Assembly: GCA_039924425.1 (NCBI GenBank) | Contig: JBDTAX010000088.1 | Location: forward strand, 1-61,279 | Reading direction: 5' to 3' | Origin: GCA-003244245 sp039924425 | Lineage (GTDB): Bacteria > Actinomycetota > Actinomycetes > Mycobacteriales > Pseudonocardiaceae | Length of the DNA: 61,279 nt | Part shown: piece by piece, positions 17,483-26,272 of the stretch | How positions within the stretch are numbered: the first letter of the stretch is position 1 | Layout of the letters: every line of letters begins with the position of its first letter | Program-made: the position numbers and the translations under genes | The notes under the pieces: generated by a model | The model's database searches: none | What the model was told of the DNA's origin: nothing | The model's input: the letters and a program-made list of their open reading frames with translations, nothing else

Positions 17483-19543
17483 ATGGCTGGTCAGGACCGG
17501 ATCCCACCGGCATCAGGCGCTAGGGAAATGGCGCCACCGATCGGGAGCGGCCTGACGGGTCCACCGAACCCGATACGTCCTGAGGAGGTGCTCGCGCCGT
17601 TCCGGGCATCGCTGAGCCCGCCGCGGGCACACCGGGTGCGGGTGGGATCGGTGTACGAGATCGACATCGCGGAGACCACGATCTCGATCCACCCCGACCT
17701 TCCCGCTGTTCCGGTGTGGGGCTTTGGTGTGGGCGGCCGCGTCGTCTCGCCGGGACCGCTGTTGGAGGTGCCGGCCGGTCAGGAGGCGTTCGTGCGGTGG
17801 CGCAACCGGCTGCCGGCCTCGGTCCATCCCTCGAACCCGGCGCAGCCGCCGGCCCGGCTGCCCATCGCCACCGCGATCCTGGCGGACCCCAACGGTCCCA
17901 CCGACTCGGTGCAGAACTACCTCGGCAGCCAAGGCGGTGCACCCGAGGACCTCTCCGGGGCGCCGATCGGGTGGACCACGGTGCACCTGCACGGCGCGCA
18001 CTCACCGTCTGACGCCGACGGATGGCCGGACAACATGGCGGCGACCGGCTCCGATCAGCTCTCCGCCTACCCCAACAGTTACGACAACCTCGACCTCGGC
18101 CTGGGCAAGGTCGGTGAGTTCCTCTGGTACCACGATCACGCCATGAACGGCACCCGGTATCACAATTACTCCGGATTGGCGGGCGGTTATCTGGTGCGGG
18201 ACCCCCGCGAGGGGGAGCTGGGTCTGCCGACCAGCGCAGCGGACGGGGAGGTCGTGGTGGTCGTGCAGGACCGCAACCTCGACGTCGTCGACGGCGAGCT
18301 TCGGCTGCTGCACAAGGTCACCACCGATACCGCGGAGTCCTTCGGCCCCCTCACCCTCGTCGACGGCACGCTGTGGCCGAGGTTGCCACTGCGGCCGATG
18401 GTCTACCGGCTGCGACTGCTCAACGCGAGCAACGCCCGCGTCTACCGGCTGCACCTGGTGACCGCGCGCACCGGCGCGGACGGCACCGTGGTGGTCACCC
18501 CCCAGCACGACCGGGTCCTGGTGATCGGCACCGGCGGTGGCCTGTTGTGGCGCGCCTGGCAGCTCGGCAATGAGGAGGCCCTGACGGTGGCATCCTCCGA
18601 CCGGATCGACGTCCTCATCGACCTCACCGGCCTACCCGAGGGGGAACAGCTACTGCTGGTCAACTCCGCGCAGGCCCCGTTCGACGGAGCTGCGCCACTA
18701 CCGTTGGCCAAGCTGCTGACCGACGGCGACCGGCCCGGACGCAACCCGTATCCGTGGGTGCTACGGCTGGACATCGACGGCGACGCCCCGACCCGAGGCG
18801 CACCGCGCGCGCTGTTCACCGACACCGCGGCGGCGGTGCTCAATCCGGCGTTTCGACGCCTCGTGCGCACCGAGCAACCGGTGCCCGCCAGCGAGCCCGC
18901 GCAGTTCCCGATCACCGCGCCAGATCAGCGGACCATCCTGCTCGCCGAAACGACCCCGGCCGGCCACCTCTACCTGCACGAGATCGTCGATGATCCCGAC
19001 GGGAAGATCGCTATCCAGTTCCCTGGCGATACCGCCCCCAAACCGTACCGGGTGGAGGGCTGGCTGGTCGGCGACCCGGCGGGATCGAGTAGCCGGGTCT
19101 CCTTCTACGACCGGATCGCGCTGCGGCCGCAGGTGGGGCAGTGGCAGGTGTGGCGGTTCGTCAACACCACCGGCGACACCCATCCCATGCACATCCACCA
19201 GTCCCAGTTCCAGCCGCTCCACCCGACCGGCACCCGCCTGGTCGTCACCGACACGAGCGGCACGAACCTTTACAATCCCGAAACCCGCACAACGTCAGCG
19301 CCGCTGGTGCCCGACACCGCGAACCCACCCAGGGCCTTCGATCCCAGCGAGGTCCACGGATGGAACGACGTCATCAGGGTCGATCCCGGCAACGTCGTGG
19401 AGGTCGCTGTCCGGTTCGACATCCCCGGCCGCTACGTCTACCACTGCCACATCCTCGAACACGAGGACACCGAGATGATGCGGCCCTTCGTCGTCACCGT
19501 CACCGACATGCACGACGGCGCAATGGGTCCGATGAGCGGCTAG
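17483..19543 (+). CDS. multicopper oxidase (phenoxazinone synthase/CotA-like)
   Basis: This 686-residue three-domain laccase-type oxidase couples oxidation of phenols or metal ions to reduction of O2. All four copper motifs are present: TVHLHGAH (about 170), WYHDHAM (about 214), HPMHIHQ (about 570) and YHCHILEHEDTEMM (about 652), giving T1, T2 and T3 sites with a Met near the T1 copper. No signal peptide is seen, which resembles phenoxazinone synthase and CotA rather than periplasmic CueO. It follows the DUF305 lipoprotein by about 125 bp on the same strand. The substrate cannot be told; copper detoxification or aminophenol oxidation are the main options. Confidence 0.9.
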   Translation: MAGQDRIPPASGAREMAPPIGSGLTGPPNPIRPEEVLAPFRASLSPPRAHRVRVGSVYEIDIAETTISIHPDLPAVPVWGFGVGGRVVSPGPLLEVPAGQEAFVRWRNRLPASVHPSNPAQPPARLPIATAILADPNGPTDSVQNYLGSQGGAPEDLSGAPIGWTTVHLHGAHSPSDADGWPDNMAATGSDQLSAYPNSYDNLDLGLGKVGEFLWYHDHAMNGTRYHNYSGLAGGYLVRDPREGELGLPTSAADGEVVVVVQDRNLDVVDGELRLLHKVTTDTAESFGPLTLVDGTLWPRLPLRPMVYRLRLLNASNARVYRLHLVTARTGADGTVVVTPQHDRVLVIGTGGGLLWRAWQLGNEEALTVASSDRIDVLIDLTGLPEGEQLLLVNSAQAPFDGAAPLPLAKLLTDGDRPGRNPYPWVLRLDIDGDAPTRGAPRALFTDTAAAVLNPAFRRLVRTEQPVPASEPAQFPITAPDQRTILLAETTPAGHLYLHEIVDDPDGKIAIQFPGDTAPKPYRVEGWLVGDPAGSSSRVSFYDRIALRPQVGQWQVWRFVNTTGDTHPMHIHQSQFQPLHPTGTRLVVTDTSGTNLYNPETRTTSAPLVPDTANPPRAFDPSEVHGWNDVIRVDPGNVVEVAVRFDIPGRYVYHCHILEHEDTEMMRPFVVTVTDMHDGAMGPMSG

Positions 19544-19603
19544 CTGTCCTGCCCCGGGATCGAAAGAAACGGGCCGGCACTGGGTAAAGGCGGGGGTTCT
19601 CGC

Positions 19604-20026
19604 TCAGATGGTGCGGCGGGATGTCACCACAGACGCTGCGGCGAGGATCAGCAAGATGCCCTCCACGATGAGGCTGAGGACCCCGAGTGGTTCGGTCCAG
19701 TTGCCGATGTCATCGGTGTAGTCGGGCAACCCGGGTCCGCGGGAGAGCGCATAGCCCACGATGGGACCGGCGGCGACCCCCAGCGACAACCACCACCCCA
19801 ATCGTGTTTGGTTGGCCAGCAGCAGGACCGCGACCACGACACCCGCGGCTTCCAGTGCGTAGTACATGATCTGGACGTATTCCGGGCCTTTCGTGCCGGG
19901 CACGCCGCCTTGATCGATGACATGGATCGCGGCCACCGCAAGGCACCCCACCACGCCGACCAGCCGCGTAATCAGGCTGGTTGCTAGGGCACGGCAGGGG
20001 CCTGCGGTTGAGTGCGGAATCCCCAC
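19604..20026 (-). CDS. small integral membrane protein of unknown function
   Basis: This 140-residue protein has about four hydrophobic segments (LITRLVGVVGCLAVAAIHVI; ALEAAGVVVAVLLLA; LGWWLSLGVAAGPIVGYAL; LSLIVEGILLILAAASVV) with a soluble loop GLPDYTDDIGNWTEP. No functional motif is recognised. The GTG at 20026 is selected because AGGAG lies 7 nt upstream; the frame continues to 20290 only because it runs into remains of an ATP-grasp gene. It converges on the multicopper oxidase gene. A link to metal stress is possible but unsupported. Confidence 0.65.
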   Translation of the reverse strand: MGIPHSTAGPCRALATSLITRLVGVVGCLAVAAIHVIDQGGVPGTKGPEYVQIMYYALEAAGVVVAVLLLANQTRLGWWLSLGVAAGPIVGYALSRGPGLPDYTDDIGNWTEPLGVLSLIVEGILLILAAASVVTSRRTI

Positions 20027-20089
20027 GCTTATCTCCTGTCTCGCGGTGGTACGCACCATCGTAGCGGTCTGGGTGGGTGTCGCATCACC

Positions 20090-20400
20090 ACCTCCTCGCC
20101 TCGACACCTCAGCACGCCCGAAAGACAAGCCGAATTTGCGCATGAACGCCACCATCCCGGCGATCACGTGCTCGGGCGGCTCGATCACCGAGTAGGCGAG
20201 GCTCGCGTAGTCGGATCGGAAGTCAACCGTCGAGGCATCCGAGCTGGCATGGATACCGGCGGCGAACACCTTCTCCCCCACTAAGGTCACCCGGGCCTCG
20301 AATTACTTCGGCTCGATGAACTCCTGAAACAGATGCGCCGTCGTGTCCACTCCCCGCAAGTCATCCAGATCGGAGTGTTCGAGCCGGCGAGTGAACACCA
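20090..20400 (-). pseudogene. ATP-grasp RiPP-maturase-like (tgmB-type) gene remnant
   Basis: Reading the minus strand from about 20400, the frame gives VVFTRRLEHSDLDDLRG and TTAHLFQEFIEPK, then an in-frame TAA at 20303-20305. It then continues FEARVTLVGEKVFAAGI, DFRSDYASLAY and MRKFGLSFG. This is the central and C-terminal pattern of ATP-grasp ligases that modify ribosomal peptides (SAV_5884/TgmB-like; recognition from memory of the family). The N-terminal half and the C-terminal end are missing and a nonsense codon interrupts it, so the gene is dead. The original start and end cannot be fixed exactly. Confidence 0.65.
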
Positions 20401-21143
20401 CATTCAGCCTGCCCGATTCGGCGATCGCCGAATCGGGCAGGTTCTTTGTGGCCAGTGGTCGCCGGCCCAGAAATCCGGTGGCGGACCAAGCAGAAACCGG
20501 CGTAAGCGGCGCACGCCGGGTTACCGGCGTCGTGACCGGCTCGGCGGGCTCGCTCGCAGTAGCGTCTCGCGGCGTCAAGGTGACCCATGTCCAAGAAGTA
20601 GCCACCGATTGTGGTTGCCATGTTGCTGTCCAGAGTGTTCAACGGCTTGCGCAGCCCGTCCGGGCAGCCAACCATAAGCAGATGGCGCACGATCTGGTGC
20701 TGCGAGAGGACGGTGTCGAGCACCTCACACGGTCCGAGGGTGTCTTCTTGGCGTTTGCACTGAGCCAGCGTGCTGGCCAGGTTGTTCACGACACGGGCGT
20801 CCACCCGGCGGGGATCGTGCAGAGCTTGCGCGGTCCGGGTGTACTCGTCGGGGTCCAGACCTGACAGACTCAGGGCCGCCAGCGCCCAGCGGGCGACCCG
20901 CAGCGCGTCACGACGGCCCAGACGCCGCTCCAAGATCGCGATCAGCTCCCGCATCAGCTCCTCGGCCAGCTCCCGGTCCGCGCCTGGTATCCCCGGCCAC
21001 GCGTCCGGCCCGCTGCCCTGGTCACGGCCCCGCGCGCCGCGTGTGAGTGCGGGTGCGGCCCGGAGGGCGTCCACGCCGGGCTTGCGCCGCCAGGCCTTCA
21101 ACCGCACCCGCTCCGCCGCCAGCTCCCCCGCATCCACCGTCAT
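20361..21143 (-). pseudogene. truncated TPR-type actinomycete transcriptional regulator
   Basis: The central part reads like the sensory TPR region of large actinomycete XRE-type regulators: ALRVARWALAALSLSGLDPDEYTR, ARVVNNLASTLAQCKRQEDTLGPCEVLDTVL, KPLNTLDSNMATTIGGYFLDMGHLDAARRY and GNPACAAYAGFC. The N-terminal helix-turn-helix domain is absent; the ATG at 21143 begins a basic, non-homologous leader. After AYAGFC the sequence departs from the family and runs through a perfect palindrome into the ATP-grasp remnant. Both ends are therefore lost. It may once have controlled the adjacent ATP-grasp locus. Confidence 0.6.
20408..20441. repeat. perfect 34-bp palindrome
   Basis: The 17-bp half-site CCTGCCCGATTCGGCGA is followed directly by its exact reverse complement, giving a 34-bp palindrome with no spacer and GCGATCGC near its centre. 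It lies at the junction between the truncated regulator and the ATP-grasp remnant. It could be a rearrangement scar, a recombination or mobile-element site, or a repeat element. It has no loop, so it is poorly suited to act as an ordinary terminator. Confidence 0.85.
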
Positions 21144-21542
21144 GGCGGTCAACTTTAGAGAGGTGGCACGCGGGGGTGGCCCGGTTGACAGCCGGCTGCG
21201 GGCCGCTGCCTGCCGTCGCTGTGCCCACAGCCGACACAGTGCGTCCTGCACCTGGTGCCGCGCCCGCCGCGACACACCCGTGACGCGGCGGGCGCGGGCG
21301 ACAGCAACGACCGCTGGCCCGCGCGTGACCCCCCGGCACCAGGTGCGTCAAGGTCATCAGGGGGTGGTGGGAGTGACGCGGACGGACACCTACAGAGAGC
21401 GGTTGCGGGCGGCCGCGTTCGAAGCACACGCATGTCAAGGGAGGATCGGGGGGAGGATTCGCGTTACCGTCATGGAGGAGGCGACGTTGTAGAAGTGCAG
21501 AGTCGCCACACGGCTCCGAGTTAGGGATGTGAGCGGAACGCG

Positions 21543-23019
21543 ATGTCCGTTAAGCGACGTAATGTTCTCAAATGCGGCGGTCTGGCGGCGCTAGTCGGCG
21601 GTGTTGGTGTCGCCACGGCGGGCGCCTGCGACCGGCAGGGCGCGGCATTCCCGGTGAACGGCAGCGCGGATTACACGATGCGTATCGGTACCGGACTGGT
21701 CGAATTAGCTCCAGGTAGCGTCATGTCCACCACGACGTATAACGGGCAGTTCCCGGGCCCGTTGTTGCGCTTTAAAGAAGGCCAGCGGGCCGTGGTGGAA
21801 ATCCACAACGACACCGACACCCCTGAGCAGCTACATTGGCATGGACAAAACGTTCCAGCGGAGGTGGATGGGGCGGCCGAGGAAGGCACCCCGTTCGTTC
21901 CCGCGCACAGGATGCGGCGAATCTCATTCGTCCCAGGACCAGCGGGTTTTCGATTTTATCACACGCATCTGATAGCCGGTGACGACCTGAGTCGTGGTCA
22001 ATACACCGGACAGGTAGGGCCAGTGTACATAGAGCCGAAGAAAAATCCGGGATCCTACGATCGCGAAGTGTTCCTGGTTCTGAAAGAGTTCGAACCCACC
22101 TTCAGCAGCGGCGGGGATATGTCGTCGGATTTCCTGGCCGGCGACCCTGTCGCCGAGCTAAAGGAGAGGGGTGAGAAAGCGATGGCTGAATCGCTGGCTC
22201 GGGGTATGCCGCGCGGCTACGAAGGGTTATAGCGCGTTCTCGATCAATGGTCGCGCGTTGGGCAGCGGTGAACCGATCCGGGTGAAAGCTGGGGAACGTG
22301 TGCTGTTTCACGTGCTCAACGGCAGCGCCACCGAGATTCGCAGCCTGGCCTTGCCCGGCCACACCTTCAGGGTGATTGCGCTGGATGGCAACCCGGTGCC
22401 CAAGCCGGCGGAGGTACCCGTTCTGTGGATCGGCACCGCCGAACGCGTCTCTGCCACAGTGGAGATGACGAAGCCTGGCGTGTGGATTCTGGGCGACCTC
22501 TCCGATGACGACCGGCAACGCGGCATGGGCGCCGTCGTGGAATACGCCGGCCAAACAGGCCATCCACAGTGGGTCAAACCCGACCCGTTCCAGTGGGACT
22601 ACCGGACCTTCGCGCGGCCAAATAGCCCGACCCCGAAACCTGATCATGCGATTGACATGTTGATCGAGAAACGCAACGCCGCGAACGATGGCTTCAACGT
22701 CTGGACCACGAATGGAATCCCATTCTCCATGAATACGAACAATCCAGTGCTCCAGATCGAGCGTGATAAACGCTACCGACTGCGTCTGCGTAACGCCACC
22801 GACGACATACACCCCATGCACCTGCATCGCCACACCTTCGAAGTCACCAACATCGCGGGCTCGCCCACCTCCGGCCTGAAAAAAGACGTTGTGATGCTAG
22901 GCGGCTACCAAATGATGGAGATCGATTTCATCAGCGACCAGCCAGGCTTGTCACTCCTGCACTGCCACATGCAACTCCACATGGATTACGGGTTCATGAC
23001 CCTATTTCACTGCCCGTGA
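21543..23019 (+). pseudogene. Tat-exported multicopper oxidase, split by a 1-nt insertion
   Basis: Two overlapping frames make one multicopper oxidase of about 490 residues. The first (21543-22232) has a twin-arginine signal (KRRNVLK then a hydrophobic run), QLHWHG and FRFYHTHL. The second, after the shift, begins GYSAFSINGRALGSGEPI and ends with HPMHLHRHTFE and LLHCHMQLHMDYGFM. All four copper motifs are retained across the two. Removing one G from the GGG at 22224-22226 restores continuity (GYEGYSAFSING). It is thus a recent frameshift or a sequence error. Codon use looks less GC-biased than in the neighbours, suggesting acquisition. The GTG at 22171 is unlikely to act alone. Confidence 0.8.
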
Positions 23020-23039
23020 CCACCCGCACGGCGCTCGGG

Positions 23040-23978
23040 CTAGAAGCCTAGGCGGCGCAGTTGTTTGGGGTCGCGCTGCCAGTCTTTGGCGATTTTCACG
23101 TGCAGGTCCAGGTACACCTTGGTGCCCAGCAGGGCCTCGATGTGCGCCCGCGCGCGGCTGCCGACTTCCTTGAGCCGCTGGCCACCGCGTCCGATGACGA
23201 TCGCTTTCTGGCTGTCGCGCTCGACGTAGAGGTTCACGTAGATGTCGAGCAGGCCCTCCCGGCCCTCGCGCGGGCTCATCTCCTCCACCACGACGGCCAG
23301 CGAGTGCGGCAGCTCCTCACGCACGCCCTCCAGGGCCGCCTCCCGGACCAGCTCGGCGACCAGAGTCTGCTCCGGTTCGTCGGTGAGCTCCCCACTGGGG
23401 TACAGCGGCGGCGACGGAGGCATCCGGGCCAGCAGCAGCTCAGCGAGCAACTCCACCTGGAAGCCATCGACCGCGGACACCGGCACGACCTCAGCGAACT
23501 CGAAACCAGCCGAGCGCGCCAGCTCAGCCAGCCCAGCGAGCTGCTCGACCACTCGCGCGGGAAGGACCAGGTCGGTTTTGGTGACGATGCCGAACACCGG
23601 GGTGCGCTTGGCCAGCGCAGCCAGCTCAGCGGCGATGAACCGGTCCCCGGCCCCGATCGCGGCGTCGGCGGGCACGCAGAAACCGATCGTGTCCACCTCC
23701 GACCAGGTTGCGCGCACCAAGCTGTTGAGTCGCTCGCCGAGCAGCGTGCGGGGCCGGTGCAGCCCGGGGGTGTCCACCAGCACGAGCTGCCCGTGGGGCT
23801 GGTTCACGATGCCCCGGATGGTGTGCCGGGTGGTCTGCGGCCGGCTGGAGGTGATCGCCACCTTCTGGCCCACCAGCGCGTTGGTCAACGTCGATTTGCC
23901 CACGTTGGGCCGCCCCACCAGGCAGGCGAACCCGGCCCGGTGCGGCCCGGCAACATCCTGAGTCACGTCCGGGGTCAT
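23040..23978 (-). CDS. era: GTPase Era
   Basis: This 312-residue ribosome-assembly GTPase binds 16S rRNA near its 3' end. It has G1 GRPNVGKST, the switch-I region with TTRHTIRG, G3 VDTPGLHRP, G4 TKTD (Thr in place of the usual Asn, common in actinomycetes), G5 VSAVDG, and a C-terminal KH domain with KAIVIGRGGQRLKEVG. Length is normal. ATG at 23978 overlaps the preceding deaminase-like gene stop (ATGA). It is the last gene of the minus-strand core operon here; the expected downstream neighbours recO and uppS lie beyond the accessory segment. Confidence 0.96.
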   Translation of the reverse strand: MTPDVTQDVAGPHRAGFACLVGRPNVGKSTLTNALVGQKVAITSSRPQTTRHTIRGIVNQPHGQLVLVDTPGLHRPRTLLGERLNSLVRATWSEVDTIGFCVPADAAIGAGDRFIAAELAALAKRTPVFGIVTKTDLVLPARVVEQLAGLAELARSAGFEFAEVVPVSAVDGFQVELLAELLLARMPPSPPLYPSGELTDEPEQTLVAELVREAALEGVREELPHSLAVVVEEMSPREGREGLLDIYVNLYVERDSQKAIVIGRGGQRLKEVGSRARAHIEALLGTKVYLDLHVKIAKDWQRDPKQLRRLGF

Positions 23979-24361
23979 GGCTGCCCCACCACGCGCAGCA
24001 CGTCGCGGACGTTGCCGCGCTGATCCGCCAGCAGCACTGGAGCGGCTGGCCCGAGCTCGCGGACCGCGGCCAGCGAAGCGGCGTCCACCGACCCCGACAC
24101 CGACCCGGACTCCGACCCGAACACCACCGCGGCCGCCTCCAGGCCGGTCGCCCCGCTGGCCACCGCCGCGGCCACCGCCGCCTGCAGCGCGGTCAGCGCC
24201 AGCGACGGCAGCGCGACCGTGACACCGGTGTAGGCGCGCCCGTCGGTGTCCCGCACGGCGGCACCCTCGTGGGCACCGGTGTGGGCCAGCGCTGAGCGTG
24301 CCAGCGTCACGATCTTGGCGTCCTCGGGGTCGAGGTCCGCGGTCTCAGGCACGGGTGTCAC
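23975..24361 (-). CDS. degenerate cytidine-deaminase-like protein (Rv2365c-position)
   Basis: This 128-residue protein occupies the slot between the CBS protein and era that is often labelled cytidine deaminase. Fold-level similarity is visible (DAKIVTLARSALAHTGAHEGAAVRDTDGRAYTG, LTALQAAVAAAVASGATGLEAAAVV). However, the zinc ligands and catalytic Glu of true deaminases (CAE and PCGxC) are absent, replaced by Ala/Ser/Leu. It is unlikely to deaminate nucleosides and may act as a binding or assembly partner. GTG at 24361 follows AGGA and overlaps the CBS gene end; its stop overlaps era (ATGA). A Ser-Gly-Ser-Val repeat lies near residue 90. Confidence 0.75.
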   Translation of the reverse strand: MTPVPETADLDPEDAKIVTLARSALAHTGAHEGAAVRDTDGRAYTGVTVALPSLALTALQAAVAAAVASGATGLEAAAVVFGSESGSVSGSVDAASLAAVRELGPAAPVLLADQRGNVRDVLRVVGQP

Positions 24362-25667
24362 TCGCTTCCTGCGGCGGGTCGGCCGCGGCGGGGTGAACGT
24401 GGGGTTCGCGGACTCGGGACACAGTGACGGTGGTGATGCGCAGCCGTCCCCGACGGTCGTTGCCGCCCTCGGCGAGCAGCCGCAACCCGGCGACCTCGGC
24501 GACGGCACCGGGCACCGGCACCCGGCCCAACCGCTGCGCCAACAACCCACCGACGGTTTCCACGTCGGTGTCCGAGAGGTCCACCGCGAACAACTCACCC
24601 AGGTCGATCACCGGCAGTCGGCTGAGCACCCGCACTGTACCGTCCCCGAGGTGTTCGATCGGCGGCCGCTGGTCGGTGTCGGACTCGTCGGTGATCTCGC
24701 CGACGATCTCCTCGAGGATGTCCTCGATCGTCAGCAGGCCCGCGGTGCCGCCGTACTCGTCGACGACGACGGCCATGTGGTCGTGCGAGACCTGCATCTC
24801 CTTGAGCAGCCCGGTGAGCAGCTTGGAGTCGGGAACGAACGTCGCCGAGCGCATCACCGCGCCAACCGGGCCGCCTTGCTGCTCGGCCCCCACCAGATCC
24901 TTGAGGTGCACGACACCGACGATGTCATCGACGCTCTCGCCGATCACCGGGATCCGGGAGAACCCGGAACGCAGGCACAGTGCCACCGCCTGGCGCACCG
25001 ACGTGTCCCGCTCGGTCCAGACGATCTCGGTCCGGGGCACCATCACCTCCCGGGCCGCGGTGTCCCCCAGCTCGAACACGGAGTGGATCATCTCGGCTTC
25101 GCCGGCCTCGACCACGCCGCGCTGACCCGCCATGTCCACCAGTTCGCGCAGCTCGACCTCGGAGCTGAACGGCCCTTCCGGGAAACCCCGGCCGGGCGTG
25201 ATCGCATTGCCGACGACGATGAGCAGCCGCGACAGTGGGCCCAGGATCCGGCCCAGCACCCGGACCGGCCCCGCCACCAGGAGACCGATGCGGTAGGGGT
25301 GCTGGCGCCCGATGGTGCGCGGACCGACCCCGACGACCACGTAGGTCACCACGACCATCCCCACTCCGGCAACCAGGACCGCCAGCCAGGTCGGCGAGAG
25401 CGTCCGCACCGCCGCGACGGTGACCAGCACGGTAGCGGTCAGCTCGCAGCTCAGCCGCAGCAACAGCAACAGGTTGACGTGCCGGGGCCGGTCGGCGACG
25501 ACCAGCGCGAGCGCCCCGGCGCCGAACCGGCCGGAGCGCACGAGCTCCTCGACCCGGGCTCGAGACACCGTGCCCAGCGCGGCGTCGGCGGCGGCGAAGC
25601 CGCCCGCTGCCATCACCAGCGCGGCGGCCAGCCCGAGCAGCGCAACCGTGGGCGTCAGCACTGTCAC
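24345..25667 (-). CDS. CNNM/CorC-like membrane protein with CBS domains
   Basis: This 440-residue protein of the hemolysin/CNNM family has an N-terminal DUF21 membrane domain with about four helices, a CBS pair (AAREVMVPRTEIVWTERD, SGFSRIPVIGESVDDIVGVVHLKDL, VVVDEYGGTAGLLTIEDILEEIVGEI) and a C-terminal CorC/HlyC FAD-like domain (VLSRLPVIDLGELF, VETVGGLLAQRLGRVP). Relatives take part in magnesium or cobalt homeostasis (family knowledge). It is in the conserved position downstream of ybeY, as Rv2366c is in Mycobacterium, and its 3' end overlaps the deaminase-like gene by 17 bp. Confidence 0.92.
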   Translation of the reverse strand: MTVLTPTVALLGLAAALVMAAGGFAAADAALGTVSRARVEELVRSGRFGAGALALVVADRPRHVNLLLLLRLSCELTATVLVTVAAVRTLSPTWLAVLVAGVGMVVVTYVVVGVGPRTIGRQHPYRIGLLVAGPVRVLGRILGPLSRLLIVVGNAITPGRGFPEGPFSSEVELRELVDMAGQRGVVEAGEAEMIHSVFELGDTAAREVMVPRTEIVWTERDTSVRQAVALCLRSGFSRIPVIGESVDDIVGVVHLKDLVGAEQQGGPVGAVMRSATFVPDSKLLTGLLKEMQVSHDHMAVVVDEYGGTAGLLTIEDILEEIVGEITDESDTDQRPPIEHLGDGTVRVLSRLPVIDLGELFAVDLSDTDVETVGGLLAQRLGRVPVPGAVAEVAGLRLLAEGGNDRRGRLRITTVTVSRVREPHVHPAAADPPQEASDTRA

Positions 25668-25690
25668 GACCGGTGAGCACGCCGCGGGGG

Positions 25691-26272
25691 TTACCCCTGC
25701 GGGCCGGACTCCCCCGGCCCGTCCAGACCGACCACCCCCAGCAGCCGGGTGTCCGCGTCCCGCTGGGCGATCCGGCGCCGGCTGGCCCGGTCGGCACGCT
25801 GGAACTCATCAAGGATCCGGCCCTGCAGGGCGAACATCTCACGCTCTTCCTCGAGCTCGGCGTGGTCGTAACCCAGCAGGTGCAGCACGCCGTGCACGGT
25901 GAGCAGGTGCAGCTCATCGAGCGCTGAGTGACCCGCCGCGGCGGCCTGTTCCCGCGCGACCTCTGGGCACAGCACGATGTCACCGAGCAGCGCGGGGCCA
26001 CCGGAGGGGCTGTCTGGCTTGCCACCCGCCAGCAGCCCGCCCTCCTCCGCGTCGTCCATCGGGAAGGCCATCACATCGGTGGGTCCCGGCAGGTCCATCC
26101 AGCGCTCGTGCAGCTCTGCCATCACCGCGCCGCTGACCAGCAACACGGACAGCTCGGCCAGCGGGCTGACACCCATCCGGCCCATCACGAAGCGCGCCAC
26201 CGCCGCGATCGACGCCTCGGAGATGGCGGTGCCGGACTCGTTGCGGATCTCGATGCCCACTTCTCGGCTCAC
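25691..26272 (-). CDS. ybeY: endoribonuclease YbeY (rRNA maturation)
   Basis: This 193-residue zinc-dependent RNase acts in 16S rRNA 3'-end maturation and quality control. The zinc-binding signature HGVLHLLGYDH is at about residue 127, preceded by GPTDVMAFPMDD and GDIVLCPEVAR. Beyond this the C-terminus is longer than in many homologues (AELEEEREMFALQGRILDEF and an Arg-rich tail). GTG at 26272 overlaps the stop of the upstream phoH remnant (GTGA), so its translation was coupled to phoH. Internal deletion of phoH leaves this overlap intact, so ybeY expression may be preserved. Confidence 0.93.
   Translation of the reverse strand: MSREVGIEIRNESGTAISEASIAAVARFVMGRMGVSPLAELSVLLVSGAVMAELHERWMDLPGPTDVMAFPMDDAEEGGLLAGGKPDSPSGGPALLGDIVLCPEVAREQAAAAGHSALDELHLLTVHGVLHLLGYDHAELEEEREMFALQGRILDEFQRADRASRRRIAQRDADTRLLGVVGLDGPGESGPQG

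Noticed and set aside
20026..20290. Longer start (to 20290) for the small membrane protein
   Set aside because: The extra residues are ATP-grasp remains; AGGAG before GTG 20026 marks a better start.
20343..20864. 173-codon plus-strand frame across the decayed region
   Set aside because: It is antisense to regulator and ATP-grasp remnants whose motifs are recognisable; the frame has no similarity of its own.
23975..24361. Functional cytidine deaminase
   Set aside because: The zinc-binding Cys/His and catalytic Glu motifs are absent, so only the fold-level name is kept.
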